Below the pieces are notes generated by a model. It was not told the DNA's origin and searched no databases. It saw nothing but the letters and a program-made list of their open reading frames with translations. This document shows positions 8,758 through 17,429 of a DNA stretch of 61,046 nt, in pieces. The stretch is from NCBI GenBank assembly GCA_964495575.1, contig CAZBVS010000001.1, positions 1-61,046 of the forward strand, read 5' to 3'. Source of the stretch: DATGCT01 sp964495575 (GTDB taxonomy: Bacteria; Patescibacteriota; Minisyncoccia; UBA6257; GWB1-50-10). The position numbers and the translations under genes are program-made. Within the stretch, counting starts at the first letter, position 1. Each line of letters starts with the position of its first letter.

Positions 8758-10518
8758 CTAATCATTTAATAATCCGTTACAACTTGATAATTTTAAATCT
8801 ATAGTCTCTTCCCTTTCTTCTACCCGAGCTTTTATTGTTTCAACATCCGAAGATATATTTCTTACCTCTTCTATCAAATCATAGAAATCACTTTGATATT
8901 TTTGTAATCTAAATGACTCTCCACTTTCTATAGTGGAGGTAACGTGTGAAACGTCGTAATCGTACCTGTTATCTATTTCTACTAATACTGAATTCCAGTC
9001 ATTCATATATAAATCGATAGAGTTAAATTTATTCCTAATCAAGGCTTTATCACTCTCTATGTTACTAAGGTATAACTCGGCCTTTTCTAATTTACTTTCC
9101 GCAGCAATTATTTCTTCTGAAGAAGCTTCCCCATCATTTTCTAAGCTCTCTAAAACCTCCTCTCTACATGATATCAATCCTTCTGTGGTAGTGGTCATAG
9201 AAAACGCTTCTTCGTTAACCTCTTTTGCTTCATGGAGGGTAGTGCTGGCAGAGGTTAGACTGATGCTGTCATTGCTATAATTTGCATGTTTAGTTTCTAG
9301 CTCACTCCGTAATTCTTGAAGATTTTCTACTTTTTGGTCTACAAAATCTTCTGTAGAGGTTGTGTTTATTAAATCCCTGTTTCTTTCAAAGTCATCAATT
9401 GCCCCCTCTAATTTTTCTGTTTGTTCCTCCTTAGCCATCTTATCTTTCAAGGCACCCTTTACTTCATCTGCAGCATTAGCAGCAGATTTTGCTGCATAAC
9501 AAGCAGCTCTTTCTCCTCCTTCTAGCTCACTACACTTTGCACTTTTATCCCCACTGGTTAGGTAGGTTAATCCATTTACTGTCTCTCTTGTTAACCTATT
9601 TATCCCTGCATTTATGATGGCGGCAATATAAGAACCGACCCCTTCTGTATTAAGTAAGGCATCTATATCAGATCCGAGAGCTTTAGTTGTAATTGATTTA
9701 GAAATTTGACTTGGGGTTACAATCTCAGTATTAGAACATTTCCAGTCTGATCCCAGTGGTGAATCCTCTCTTCCGTTCCATGAGTAACCATCAGGTGTTT
9801 CTGTGTAATTAAACTCTTCATGACCGGAAGTCACAGAAAAACCTTGATTATAAGTTTCATTTCCTGATGCTACCGCTCCATCATTTTTAGCAACCCATTC
9901 CGTACAACGTTTTGAGTTTAAGAAGCCTCCCGAATTTGAAACCTCTAGCTTACTTACGGTCTCTTTCTCTTCCTGTTTATTCATTACCTCTTGCTGAGTT
10001 AAAAATTTTATTCCCTGAGGGTTGTTTTGAGGTTTTAAGCTTTCTTGATAAGCTATCCACCCACCGTCTTGAAAGTTATCACCGAAAGCTTCTATATTTT
10101 CTACAATATCATCAAGAGTACACTGGACTCTCTCTCTAAAAACAGGCTGTTGCATATCAAACTTTAATTGAAATCTTAGGTCTTCATAACACAACTCTGA
10201 AGCTCCTAACTCTATAGCGGTATCTCCCACTGCTGCCTGAAACGAGTCTTCTAAAACACCGTCGAAGTTTTTAATAAATTTTGGGTCTCCATTGCCTTGA
10301 ATATACTCTATAATTCTATTGGTAGCCATGCTTAATAAGCGGTGTTTTAATGTCTGTAAAATAGTTTGAAGTACATTATCTACAATCCACGTACCTACTT
10401 CAGCTAGATCAATATTGAGATCAACTATCCCTAAAACAGCGTGAGCTCTTAGTGGATAAACCATTCCACTAAAAAGTATTAAAACTAAAAATAAAATTGA
10501 TATATTGGTTTTAAACAT
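8758..10518 (-). CDS. Secreted coiled-coil protein of T4SS cluster
   Basis: Not recognised by name. 586 aa with a signal peptide (residues 5-26, ending RAHAVLG). The mature N-terminal 180 residues look folded, with cysteines in ELCYEDLRF and RVQCTLDDI. The middle (about 200-290) is Gly/Ser/Trp-rich with Cys, and the C-terminal 240 residues are Glu/Lys/Ser-rich with heptad-like spacing, predicting long coiled coils. The start codon overlaps the stop of the 267-aa gene (10518), and the VirB6-like gene follows 10 nt on. A periplasmic or surface scaffold that works with the VirB6-like channel is the best inference; resemblance to VirB5 is only positional. Confidence 0.55.
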   Translation of the reverse strand: MFKTNISILFLVLILFSGMVYPLRAHAVLGIVDLNIDLAEVGTWIVDNVLQTILQTLKHRLLSMATNRIIEYIQGNGDPKFIKNFDGVLEDSFQAAVGDTAIELGASELCYEDLRFQLKFDMQQPVFRERVQCTLDDIVENIEAFGDNFQDGGWIAYQESLKPQNNPQGIKFLTQQEVMNKQEEKETVSKLEVSNSGGFLNSKRCTEWVAKNDGAVASGNETYNQGFSVTSGHEEFNYTETPDGYSWNGREDSPLGSDWKCSNTEIVTPSQISKSITTKALGSDIDALLNTEGVGSYIAAIINAGINRLTRETVNGLTYLTSGDKSAKCSELEGGERAACYAAKSAANAADEVKGALKDKMAKEEQTEKLEGAIDDFERNRDLINTTSTEDFVDQKVENLQELRSELETKHANYSNDSISLTSASTTLHEAKEVNEEAFSMTTTTEGLISCREEVLESLENDGEASSEEIIAAESKLEKAELYLSNIESDKALIRNKFNSIDLYMNDWNSVLVEIDNRYDYDVSHVTSTIESGESFRLQKYQSDFYDLIEEVRNISSDVETIKARVEEREETIDLKLSSCNGLLND

Positions 10519-11321
10519 TAAGTCTGTACATTATTTTTTAATTCCTCATATCTTTCGTTGATAATAGAGTGTAATTTACCACTTTCCTGAAGTATTATAG
10601 GTAAGTCTTGTATAGCTAGGTAAGCTTTCAAGGGATCATCCTCTCTATTTTTCATTGTTTTGTACATAGTCAATTTTTTTTGCCAAAGATTTAACATTTG
10701 AAGATGGTAGCTTGCCCAGTTTTCTGGAACCTCTATTTTTAATAAATCATCTATATGCTGGGGGACTGTATTAATAAATTTATCTAGTATTTCAGAATTA
10801 TTATCTTCTAGAAAACCTCTTAAAGCAGAAACTGAATTTTCGTTTTTTAATTCTTCAAAATTATTCCATAGAGTTTGATCTAGTTCTTCTATATATTCTA
10901 TTTCTCTTTCATCTGAAGTATTATCAACAACTTTTATATCCTTTTCTTTAAACTGAGGGTAATCAACCGTCTTATCTATATTTTCCAACCCTTCGATAGC
11001 GTTTTCTTGAGACTCAATTCCTCCACCCTCATCAACACTTTCTAATAATTTTATTGCATAAGAATCTACAAACCCCTTTGTTAAATTATCATTATCTTCA
11101 TCCCCTTCTTCGTTCTGGTCGTCTGTGTTTTTTTCAGGTAACCTTAAAAAGGAGCCATCATTTCCCTGCTTATAGCTGAGACTGGCATTTTGATCCTCCG
11201 GGTTAAAATTTTTATCCGGATCACCACTTTTTTTACTCTGATTATCTGATAATAAACCAACACTAATTACCACACCCAATAATAAAATTATTAGACCAAG
11301 TGTTTTTCTTGTGTTTAACAT
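10518..11321 (-). CDS. Membrane-anchored acidic protein, first gene of T4SS operon
   Basis: Not recognised. 267 aa with an N-terminal anchor (residues 8-25, LGLIILLLGVVISVGLL) and then a highly acidic exported region with Asn/Asp-rich linkers to about residue 100. From about 125 onward it is helical, with LRGFLEDNNSEILDKFI and AYLAIQDLPIILQESGKL, suggesting a helical-repeat or bundle domain. It is the first gene of the minus-strand cluster: upstream there is only a short AT-rich spacer before the divergent CPBP gene. It overlaps the 586-aa gene by one base. Confidence 0.5.
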   Translation of the reverse strand: MLNTRKTLGLIILLLGVVISVGLLSDNQSKKSGDPDKNFNPEDQNASLSYKQGNDGSFLRLPEKNTDDQNEEGDEDNDNLTKGFVDSYAIKLLESVDEGGGIESQENAIEGLENIDKTVDYPQFKEKDIKVVDNTSDEREIEYIEELDQTLWNNFEELKNENSVSALRGFLEDNNSEILDKFINTVPQHIDDLLKIEVPENWASYHLQMLNLWQKKLTMYKTMKNREDDPLKAYLAIQDLPIILQESGKLHSIINERYEELKNNVQT

Positions 11322-11389
11322 AAAATTTATTTGATTTATTATTATTATACATTATTTATATAGTATTTTTAATCAACACCATTATTTTT

Positions 11390-12031
11390 ATGAAGGCTTT
11401 AAATAAAATAGTGAGCTCAAAAACAGGGTTAATTTTATTAACCATTTTTTTAACTATTTTCAGTTCTATAAAAATTTATCCTGATAGCTTAATATTATCT
11501 AACATATTTTCAACCTTGTTAGCCCTTCTATTCTTTTTATTTGTTCCTGTTTTAATAATCAAAAAGGTGCTTAAAAAAGATTTATTAAGTTTTGGCTTTA
11601 ATTTTCCTAAAAAAACAAAAAAAGCCATTTTTTTGATTTTAATTTTCTTTTTAATATTCATCCCTATTCTTTTTTACTTAAGTAATCAGCTTAATTTTCA
11701 ATCTTATTATCTCAACCAACGAGGATTAAGTGCTGACAACTTTCTTATCTTAGGTGTTATTTTATCAGCAATATACTTTTTTTCTGAAGAATTTTTGTTT
11801 AGAGGCTTTCTTTTCTTCTTTTTATATAAAAAAATAGGCCCCCATACTTTTTGGGTGTTAAGCTTATTATTTGCCTTTCTGCATATAACCAAACCTATTC
11901 CTGAAATAATCGTTTCATTTTTTATAAGTATTACTTTGTGTTATTTATCATATAAAACCAAATCATTTCTACCGGCTTTTATCCTCCATTTTCTAATGGC
12001 TGTATTTACAAACTTTCTAATTCTTTTTTAA
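11390..12031 (+). CDS. CPBP-family intramembrane metalloprotease
   Basis: 213 aa, polytopic. The diagnostic CPBP/Abi (type II CAAX protease) motifs are present: SEEFLFRG (Glu133, Glu134, Arg138), FAFLH (His165) and HFLMAVFTN (His200, Asn208). These ligate a metal and cleave peptides within the membrane in characterised relatives; others act in bacteriocin immunity or protein processing. Its substrate here is unknown. The gene is divergent from the T4SS operon and its last 26 nt overlap the 3' end of rsmA on the other strand. Confidence 0.88.
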   Translation: MKALNKIVSSKTGLILLTIFLTIFSSIKIYPDSLILSNIFSTLLALLFFLFVPVLIIKKVLKKDLLSFGFNFPKKTKKAIFLILIFFLIFIPILFYLSNQLNFQSYYLNQRGLSADNFLILGVILSAIYFFSEEFLFRGFLFFFLYKKIGPHTFWVLSLLFAFLHITKPIPEIIVSFFISITLCYLSYKTKSFLPAFILHFLMAVFTNFLILF

Positions 12032-12770
12032 TTTTTTTAATATCTCCAACATCAAGTCGCTGAGGCCTTATTTTTTTTGAGGCTCCTATTCTCTCTAAAA
12101 TTTGAGAGATTTTATCTTTATCTACCCCCAAACTAATATTTAAATTGTTCAAAACTGTTTTCCGCGGATGCTTAAAGATTACTCTCATGGTCTTATAGTA
12201 ACCGTCATCAACTGTATCTTTAAAAGGAATAATCTCTATTACCGCACTATCAACCTTAGGAACAGGCTTGAAACATTTTTTAGGGATGTAATCAACAATA
12301 TTAATTTTTCCCCAGACCTGAACACTAGCCGCGAGCCTATTCATCTTAGGTGGTCTAGAGGTAACTCTTTGAGCTACCTCTTTTTGAATAGTTAAAACTA
12401 TTTTTTCAGGTTTATTTTTTAACCCGCCTAAAACTCTAAATAGTTGACCGGTTATGTAATAAGGGATGTTTCCTATCACCTTGTACTCTCCTATTCTATC
12501 TGTAAGATTGGGCAAAATCTTTAATACATCCCCTTCCTTTATTTTTACATCCCCTTTAAAATCCTCTTCTAATTTTTTTGCTAGTTTTTTATCTTTCTCT
12601 ATCCCCACCAACTCAATACTTTCATCAACTGATATTAATTCCTTAGTCAAAGCCCCTTTTCCGGGTCCAATCTCAATAACGAAACCACCTTCAGATATCT
12701 CCAAGGCTTTTATAATAATCTCAACTTTATTTTTATCCTTTAAAAAATGTTGTCCTAAATATTTGCTCAT
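12006..12770 (-). CDS. rsmA: 16S rRNA (adenine(1518/1519)-N6)-dimethyltransferase
   Basis: Dimethylates two adjacent adenines in the 3' hairpin of 16S rRNA (KsgA function), a late 30S maturation step. 254 aa, normal length. The SAM site is VIEIGPGKGALT (about 31-42), the acidic ribose-binding position is IEKD (about 57-60), and the catalytic motif NIPYYI is at 101-106. The start MSKYLGQHFL is the standard N-terminal motif. A TACAAT box lies 7 nt upstream of the ATG, implying a leaderless message. The 3' end overlaps the CPBP gene convergently. Confidence 0.96.
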   Translation of the reverse strand: MSKYLGQHFLKDKNKVEIIIKALEISEGGFVIEIGPGKGALTKELISVDESIELVGIEKDKKLAKKLEEDFKGDVKIKEGDVLKILPNLTDRIGEYKVIGNIPYYITGQLFRVLGGLKNKPEKIVLTIQKEVAQRVTSRPPKMNRLAASVQVWGKINIVDYIPKKCFKPVPKVDSAVIEIIPFKDTVDDGYYKTMRVIFKHPRKTVLNNLNISLGVDKDKISQILERIGASKKIRPQRLDVGDIKKIKKELESL

Positions 12771-12776
12771 ATCCTA

Positions 12777-12782
12777 ATTGTA
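12777..12782 (-). promoter_or_regulatory. Leaderless -10 box of rsmA
   Basis: On the minus strand the hexamer TACAAT is followed by six bases and then the rsmA ATG, so the predicted +1 falls on the A of the start codon. No Shine-Dalgarno sequence is present. Confidence 0.5.
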
Positions 12783-12806
12783 TCGTATTATTCAACTGTT
12801 ACATAA

Positions 12807-12879
12807 CTCCCCATAGTTTAACGGGATAAAACAGAGGATTCCTAATCCTCCGATCTGGGTTCAAGTCCTGGTGGGGAGA
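12807..12879 (+). tRNA. tRNA-Arg(CCT)
   Basis: Acceptor CTCCCCA pairs with TGGGGAG, discriminator A. D arm is GTTT/AAAC. Anticodon arm GAGGA-TTCCTAA-TCCTC gives anticodon CCT. The T loop is TTCAAGT, with two wobble pairs in the T stem. CCA is not encoded. It is eight bases ahead of the tRNA-Ser gene. Confidence 0.92.
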
Positions 12880-12887
12880 CAAAAAAG

Positions 12888-12970
12888 GGAGGGGTCGGAT
12901 AACGGCTATTCCACCACACTCGAAATGTGGCGCCCTTACGGGCTTGTGGGTTCAAATCCCACCCCCTCCG
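12888..12970 (+). tRNA. tRNA-Ser(CGA)
   Basis: Class II tRNA with acceptor GGAGGGG/CCCCTCC and discriminator G. Anticodon arm CCACA-CTCGAAA-TGTGG gives CGA, and a long variable arm (GCGCCC..GGGC type) follows. The T arm is GTGGG-TTCAAAT-CCCAC. The body is almost identical to the tRNA-Ser(TGA) gene at 60253-60335. No encoded CCA. Confidence 0.95.
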
Positions 12971-12977
12971 CAAACTT

Positions 12978-12986
12978 TGGTATAAT
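12978..12986 (+). promoter_or_regulatory. Extended -10 promoter of htrA, leaderless
   Basis: TGG immediately followed by TATAAT (12981-12986). The ATG begins 8 nt after the hexamer, at the expected transcription start. There is no -35-like element at the right distance, which fits an extended -10 promoter. Confidence 0.6.
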
Positions 12987-12993
12987 AAAAGTA

Positions 12994-13998
12994 ATGAACA
13001 TTTTTAATAAAGAAAACCAAATCACTAAGATTATCAACAAGGTTATGCCCGCCGTGGTTTCCGTAGTTGTTTCTGAAAACAACCATGAGGACAAGGTTTT
13101 TAACCTAAACGACCTCCCTTTAAAAAATAATGACGAAAATGACAGTGGAGGCTCAGGCTTTATTGTGAAAAAAGACGGCATAATCTTAACTAACCGGCAC
13201 GTGGTCACCAAAAACTCAGATTACCACGTTATCTTAAGCTCCGGTAAAAAACATAAAGCAGAAATTCTCGCTCGTGACCCTCTAAACGACCTAGCTTTGC
13301 TTAAAATAAAATCTGAAAAAGAACTCCCCACTATTCCACTAGGTGATTCAACTAATACGCAACTTGGACAAAAAGTATTAGCGCTAGGTAATATTATGGG
13401 ACTTTTCAAAAACACTGTCTCCCAAGGAATCATCTCTGGTCTTTCCCGATCGATCACCGCTCAAATAGAAAAAGATTCTGAGCCATCAGAGATGCGAGGT
13501 CTTATCCAAACAGATGCTGCAATTAATCCTGGTAACTCTGGCGGCCCCTTAATTAACATGTCAGGAGAAGCTATTGGCATCAATGTAGCTATGATTGCCG
13601 GCTTAGAAAACGTTGGTTTTGCTCTTCCCGTAAACATAGTTAAGAAAGACTTAAGGGAGATTCATGAATCAGGCCACATCACTAAACCATTCCTAGGAGT
13701 AAGATACTTAACAATAAACAAAGATTTAAGTAAAAAAATAAATCTCCCCGTTGATTACGGCGCTTTAGTTATCAAGGGTCACTCATTTGATAAAGCAGTA
13801 ATAAAAAACAGCCCTGCTGATAAAGCAGGTATAAAGAATAAGGATATAATCCTTGAATGGAATGGTCAGAAAATAACCTCAGAAAATAATATAAAAGATC
13901 ACCTTTCAAACTCTGAGGTGGGTGACAAGATAAACCTTAAAGTTCTAAGGGATAATCAAAAGATTGAGACCTCGCTTAAATTGACTGAGAGAAAATAA
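12994..13998 (+). CDS. htrA: HtrA/DegP-family serine protease
   Basis: Trypsin-like protease with one PDZ domain that degrades or refolds damaged proteins. 334 aa from the ATG at 12994; a longer frame exists but would run through tRNA-Ser, so it was not used. The catalytic triad is His69 (TNRHVV), Asp99 (NDLALLKI) and Ser182 (NPGNSGGPL). The PDZ domain occupies about 235-330. No signal peptide or membrane anchor is visible before the protease domain, which is unusual for a family that normally works outside the cytoplasmic membrane. The gene ends 2 nt from the convergent leuS. Confidence 0.93.
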   Translation: MNIFNKENQITKIINKVMPAVVSVVVSENNHEDKVFNLNDLPLKNNDENDSGGSGFIVKKDGIILTNRHVVTKNSDYHVILSSGKKHKAEILARDPLNDLALLKIKSEKELPTIPLGDSTNTQLGQKVLALGNIMGLFKNTVSQGIISGLSRSITAQIEKDSEPSEMRGLIQTDAAINPGNSGGPLINMSGEAIGINVAMIAGLENVGFALPVNIVKKDLREIHESGHITKPFLGVRYLTINKDLSKKINLPVDYGALVIKGHSFDKAVIKNSPADKAGIKNKDIILEWNGQKITSENNIKDHLSNSEVGDKINLKVLRDNQKIETSLKLTERK

Positions 13999-14000
13999 AC

Positions 14001-16445
14001 TTAAACAACAAAATTAATAAGTTTATTTTCTACAAAAACCACCCTTTTTATATCTTTGCCTCCAACATATTTTGATACTTTTCTTAAGTTTAAGGCTAAC
14101 TCTTTAGCCTTTTCTTTTTTAATTCCCTTTTCTGCCTCTAGTGTACCTCTTACTTTTCCATTAACCTGAACAACAAGATTAAACTTTTCTTCTTTTGCAA
14201 TATCAGAATCAAATTCAGGCCAACTGCTTTTATGAATTGAAGAGCTATTACCCAGCCTATTCCACAGTTCTTCTGTTACATGAGGAGCAAACGGAGCCAG
14301 CATTTTTATAAATATCTCTGATGTTTCCCGTGAAACATCAGTGTCTTCTATCTTGTTTAATAACTTCATCAAAGCACTGATTGCAGTATTATACTTCAAA
14401 CTTTCTATATCCTCTGTTACTTTCTTGATTGTTTGGTGAAGAATCTTTTTAGTTTCTTCACTATCCTTTCCATCTTTATGGTCATCAAACTTTTTCCATA
14501 CTCTGTCCAAAAACCTTGTAATTCCTTTTACTCCAGAATCTCTAAAGTCTCCTCCGTCCTCAAAAGGAGCTAAGAACATTAAATATGTTCTTAAAACATC
14601 AGCTCCATAGTTATTGATATAATCATCGGGGTTTACAACATTTCCCTTAGACTTACTCATCTTCGATCCTTCTTTTATTAATAATCCATGAGCCCTGAAC
14701 TTTGTGAAAGGTTCATCAAAATCAATATACCCCCAATCATTAAATGTCTTCGTCACAAAACGAGTGTATAAAAGGTGTAATACTGCGTGCTCTGCCCCCC
14801 CAATATACATATCCACCGGGAGCCATTTTTTAATCCTCTCTTTATCTAAAGCCTCCTCTTTATTATCCAAACCAATGTATCTGAAATAATACCAAGCTGA
14901 ATCTAAAAAGTTATCCGACACATCAGTTTCTCTTCTTGCTTCCTTCCCACACTTTGGACAGGCTGTTTTGTAAAAATCCTCATGTTGTTCTAAAGGAGCT
15001 TTTGAGGTTCCTGTAGGTTTAAAATCTTCTATGTAAGGAAGTTTCACCGGAAGCTCTTCTTCAGGTACCGCAAACCATCCTGGGTTTGCTTTTTCTCCTT
15101 TTGTTAGCTTGCCCTCAAACTCACCCTCCTCAATTTTTTTCTTACAAGACTCACAGAACACAAGAGGAATAGGTGGCCCCCAGTATCTTTGTCGTGAAAT
15201 GAGCCAGTCTCTTAATCTATAGTTTGTTTCCATTCTTCCCGCAACTTTTTTAGTAATCTTCTTTCTTGCTTCCTCCGATGGAACACCATTCATCTCCCCG
15301 GAGTTTATTAAAACTCCTTCTCCTTCGTATAATTCTTCTCCTTCCTCTTCTTTAGGTTTAATAACCTCAACCACAGGAATATCATGTTCTTTAGCAAACT
15401 CATAGTCACGTTCATCATGAGCAGGCACAGCCATAATAGCCCCTGTCCCGTATGATGAAAGAACATAGTCTGCTATATATATTGGTATTTCTTTATCGTT
15501 AACCGGATTAACAGCTTTTACTCCTTTAATTAAAACCCCCGTCTTTCCTTTCTCTTCTGCCACCCGTTCCTGCTCTGTTTTTCTTTTTGCTTCTTCTACA
15601 TACCTCTCAATATCTGAAACGTTTTCCGCCTTGTTCTTTAACTTTTTCACCAAATCATGTTCAGGAGCTAAGACCATATATGTTGCCCCATACAAAGTGT
15701 CAGGCCGGGTTGTAAACACCTCTATCTTTTCATCAAAATCTTTAATATTAAACTCAATACTTGCCCCATAGCTTCTTCCTATCCAGTTTTCTTGAGCGAT
15801 CTTTACTTTCTCTGACCAATCAATGTCTTCCAAGCTGTCTAATAATTCATCGGCATAATCTGTTATTTTGAAAAACCATTGAGAAAGTTTTTTTCTCTCA
15901 ATTTTTGAGTCACACCTCTCACATTCTCCTGAGATAACTTGTTCATCGGCCAACACGGTCTTACAGCTTGGACACCAGTTTACAGGTGACTCCTTCTTAT
16001 ATGCCAAGCCATGATCAAACATCTCTTTGAAAACCCACTGGGTCCACCTGTAATATTCTGGATCAAACGTTTCTAATCTTTCGTCCCAGGAAAATCCGTT
16101 TCCAATCATCTTTAACTGTTCGTAGAAATGTTTTTCTGATTTCTCTATCTGATCTTTCGGGTGGGTTCCAACCTTCATTGCATAATTTTCTGAATGAATT
16201 CCAAACCCATCAAGACCGATAGGTTCAAAGACATCCTTTCCTCTCATTCTTTGATATCTTCCATATATATCAGAACCCGTAAAAGCATACATATTCCCCA
16301 CATGAAGTCCTTCTGCAGAAGGGTAAGGGAACATCATTAAGTTATAGAATGGTTCATCAGAATTATCTAAATCTGGTTCATATATTCCATCTTTATACCA
16401 TCTCTCCTGCCATTTATTTTCAATTTCTTTAAAGTTGTATTCCAT
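14001..16445 (-). CDS. leuS: Leucine--tRNA ligase
   Basis: Class Ia aminoacyl-tRNA synthetase charging tRNA-Leu. 814 aa, close to the bacterial norm. The HIGH-type motif is HVGN (about 48-51) after the standard FPYPSAEGLH context. KMSKS is present at about 594-598. A zinc site is formed by CPSC..CERC around 157-178. The CP1 editing domain has TTRPDTLYGATY, needed to hydrolyse misacylated tRNA. The anticodon-binding domain and a C-terminal domain ending KRVVFVENKLINFVV complete it. Three tRNA-Leu genes lie in this window. The coding sequence contains a parS-like site at 14322-14337. Confidence 0.98.
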   Translation of the reverse strand: MEYNFKEIENKWQERWYKDGIYEPDLDNSDEPFYNLMMFPYPSAEGLHVGNMYAFTGSDIYGRYQRMRGKDVFEPIGLDGFGIHSENYAMKVGTHPKDQIEKSEKHFYEQLKMIGNGFSWDERLETFDPEYYRWTQWVFKEMFDHGLAYKKESPVNWCPSCKTVLADEQVISGECERCDSKIERKKLSQWFFKITDYADELLDSLEDIDWSEKVKIAQENWIGRSYGASIEFNIKDFDEKIEVFTTRPDTLYGATYMVLAPEHDLVKKLKNKAENVSDIERYVEEAKRKTEQERVAEEKGKTGVLIKGVKAVNPVNDKEIPIYIADYVLSSYGTGAIMAVPAHDERDYEFAKEHDIPVVEVIKPKEEEGEELYEGEGVLINSGEMNGVPSEEARKKITKKVAGRMETNYRLRDWLISRQRYWGPPIPLVFCESCKKKIEEGEFEGKLTKGEKANPGWFAVPEEELPVKLPYIEDFKPTGTSKAPLEQHEDFYKTACPKCGKEARRETDVSDNFLDSAWYYFRYIGLDNKEEALDKERIKKWLPVDMYIGGAEHAVLHLLYTRFVTKTFNDWGYIDFDEPFTKFRAHGLLIKEGSKMSKSKGNVVNPDDYINNYGADVLRTYLMFLAPFEDGGDFRDSGVKGITRFLDRVWKKFDDHKDGKDSEETKKILHQTIKKVTEDIESLKYNTAISALMKLLNKIEDTDVSRETSEIFIKMLAPFAPHVTEELWNRLGNSSSIHKSSWPEFDSDIAKEEKFNLVVQVNGKVRGTLEAEKGIKKEKAKELALNLRKVSKYVGGKDIKRVVFVENKLINFVV
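14322..14337. other. parS-like 16-mer inside leuS
   Basis: TGTTTCCCGTGAAACA differs by one base from the classic bacterial ParB target TGTTTCACGTGAAACA. It lies in the leuS reading frame (Asp-Val-Ser-Arg-Glu-Thr). parS sites within genes are common in bacteria. A single site, so binding is not established. Confidence 0.4.
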
Positions 16446-16535
16446 AATTTTGTATATAAAGTTTATTACTCATTAATACTTAGTATTCATTATTATAAAA
16501 ACAGTATCAACCCTTTCCCTCACTTTTTAATTTTA

Positions 16536-16566
16536 AAAAGGTCTCGGATAAAATCCGAGACCTTTT
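16536..16566 (-). terminator. Intrinsic terminator of glyS-tatD operon
   Basis: 14-bp perfect hairpin AAAAGGTCTCGGAT / ATCCGAGACCTTTT with a 3-nt loop, 20 nt downstream of the tatD stop on the minus strand. The stem's own A/T ends supply the U-tract. Confidence 0.85.
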
Positions 16567-16586
16567 AGCATTATCAAATTTATGTA

Positions 16587-17429
16587 TTAAATATCAATAT
16601 TAAAAACCTTTTTATTATTCTCCAACACACACTCTTTAAGTTTATCTAAACCGACTCCTCTTAACTTACTTACTCTTTCATATACCTCCTTAACAAATCT
16701 CGGTTCATTTCTCTCTCCTCTATGAGATAACGGAGAAACATACGGGGCATCTGTTTCAAGCAGTAATTTATCAACCGGTACCATCCCCAACTGCTCATCG
16801 TAGTCTCTTGTAAAGGTTATTACCCCTCCAAACGTAAAGTAGCAGCCAAGATTAATAAACTTTTCTGCCATCTCTTGATTACCAGCAAAAAAATGTATTA
16901 CTACATCTTCTAAACCTTCTTCTTCAGATAAGATTTCATGAAGATCATGATAGGCGTCCATGGAATCTTTTGAGGGGCGACAATGAATAACTAAAGGCAT
17001 ATTAACCTCCTTAGCTAACTTAACCTGTTTTTTAAAAACTTGTCTTTGTTTATCTTTTATATTCTCTGATTTGCCTTCCAACCTGAAATAGTCTAGACCA
17101 CATTCTCCAATCCCCACCACCTTTTTAGATAAGGCTAAATTTTTATAAAAATCATAATCAAAGTCTTCCACTTCAATTTTAGCTTCCAGCTCATTTTTAT
17201 CCAAATACTTTGATTCGTAAGTATGGATAGGGTGAAGCCCGACCGTTGCATAAACGGGGTTTTCAATAAATTTATTTGCTAAAGAAACTGCCCCTTCAGA
17301 TGTTTTCTTGTTCGTTCCCCCATTTATAAAACCAACGCCTTCTTCAAGCGTTTTTTTAACAATCTCTTCTCTATCTTTCTCATATACAGCAAACTGCATA
17401 TGAGTATGTGAGTCAAAATACTCTATCAT
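16587..17429 (-). CDS. tatD: TatD-family metal-dependent hydrolase
   Basis: TIM-barrel metal-dependent DNase/hydrolase; characterised TatD proteins act as 3'-5' exonucleases and in DNA fragmentation. 280 aa, normal length. Metal ligands are visible: DSHTH at residues 6-10, GECGLDY near 112, LVIHCRP near 152, and LLETDAPY near 223 with the catalytic Asp. The start ATG shares four bases (ATGA) with the stop of the AI-2E gene, so the two are translationally coupled. It is the last gene before the terminator at 16536. Confidence 0.95.
   Translation of the reverse strand: MIEYFDSHTHMQFAVYEKDREEIVKKTLEEGVGFINGGTNKKTSEGAVSLANKFIENPVYATVGLHPIHTYESKYLDKNELEAKIEVEDFDYDFYKNLALSKKVVGIGECGLDYFRLEGKSENIKDKQRQVFKKQVKLAKEVNMPLVIHCRPSKDSMDAYHDLHEILSEEEGLEDVVIHFFAGNQEMAEKFINLGCYFTFGGVITFTRDYDEQLGMVPVDKLLLETDAPYVSPLSHRGERNEPRFVKEVYERVSKLRGVGLDKLKECVLENNKKVFNIDI

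Noticed and set aside
12871..12993. Longer N-terminus for HtrA
   Set aside because: The extension would translate the tRNA-Ser gene; a TATAAT box supports the ATG at 12994.
17426..17429. UGA recoded as glycine (code 25)
   Set aside because: TGA ends the AI-2E gene in an ATGA overlap and other frames stop normally at TGA.
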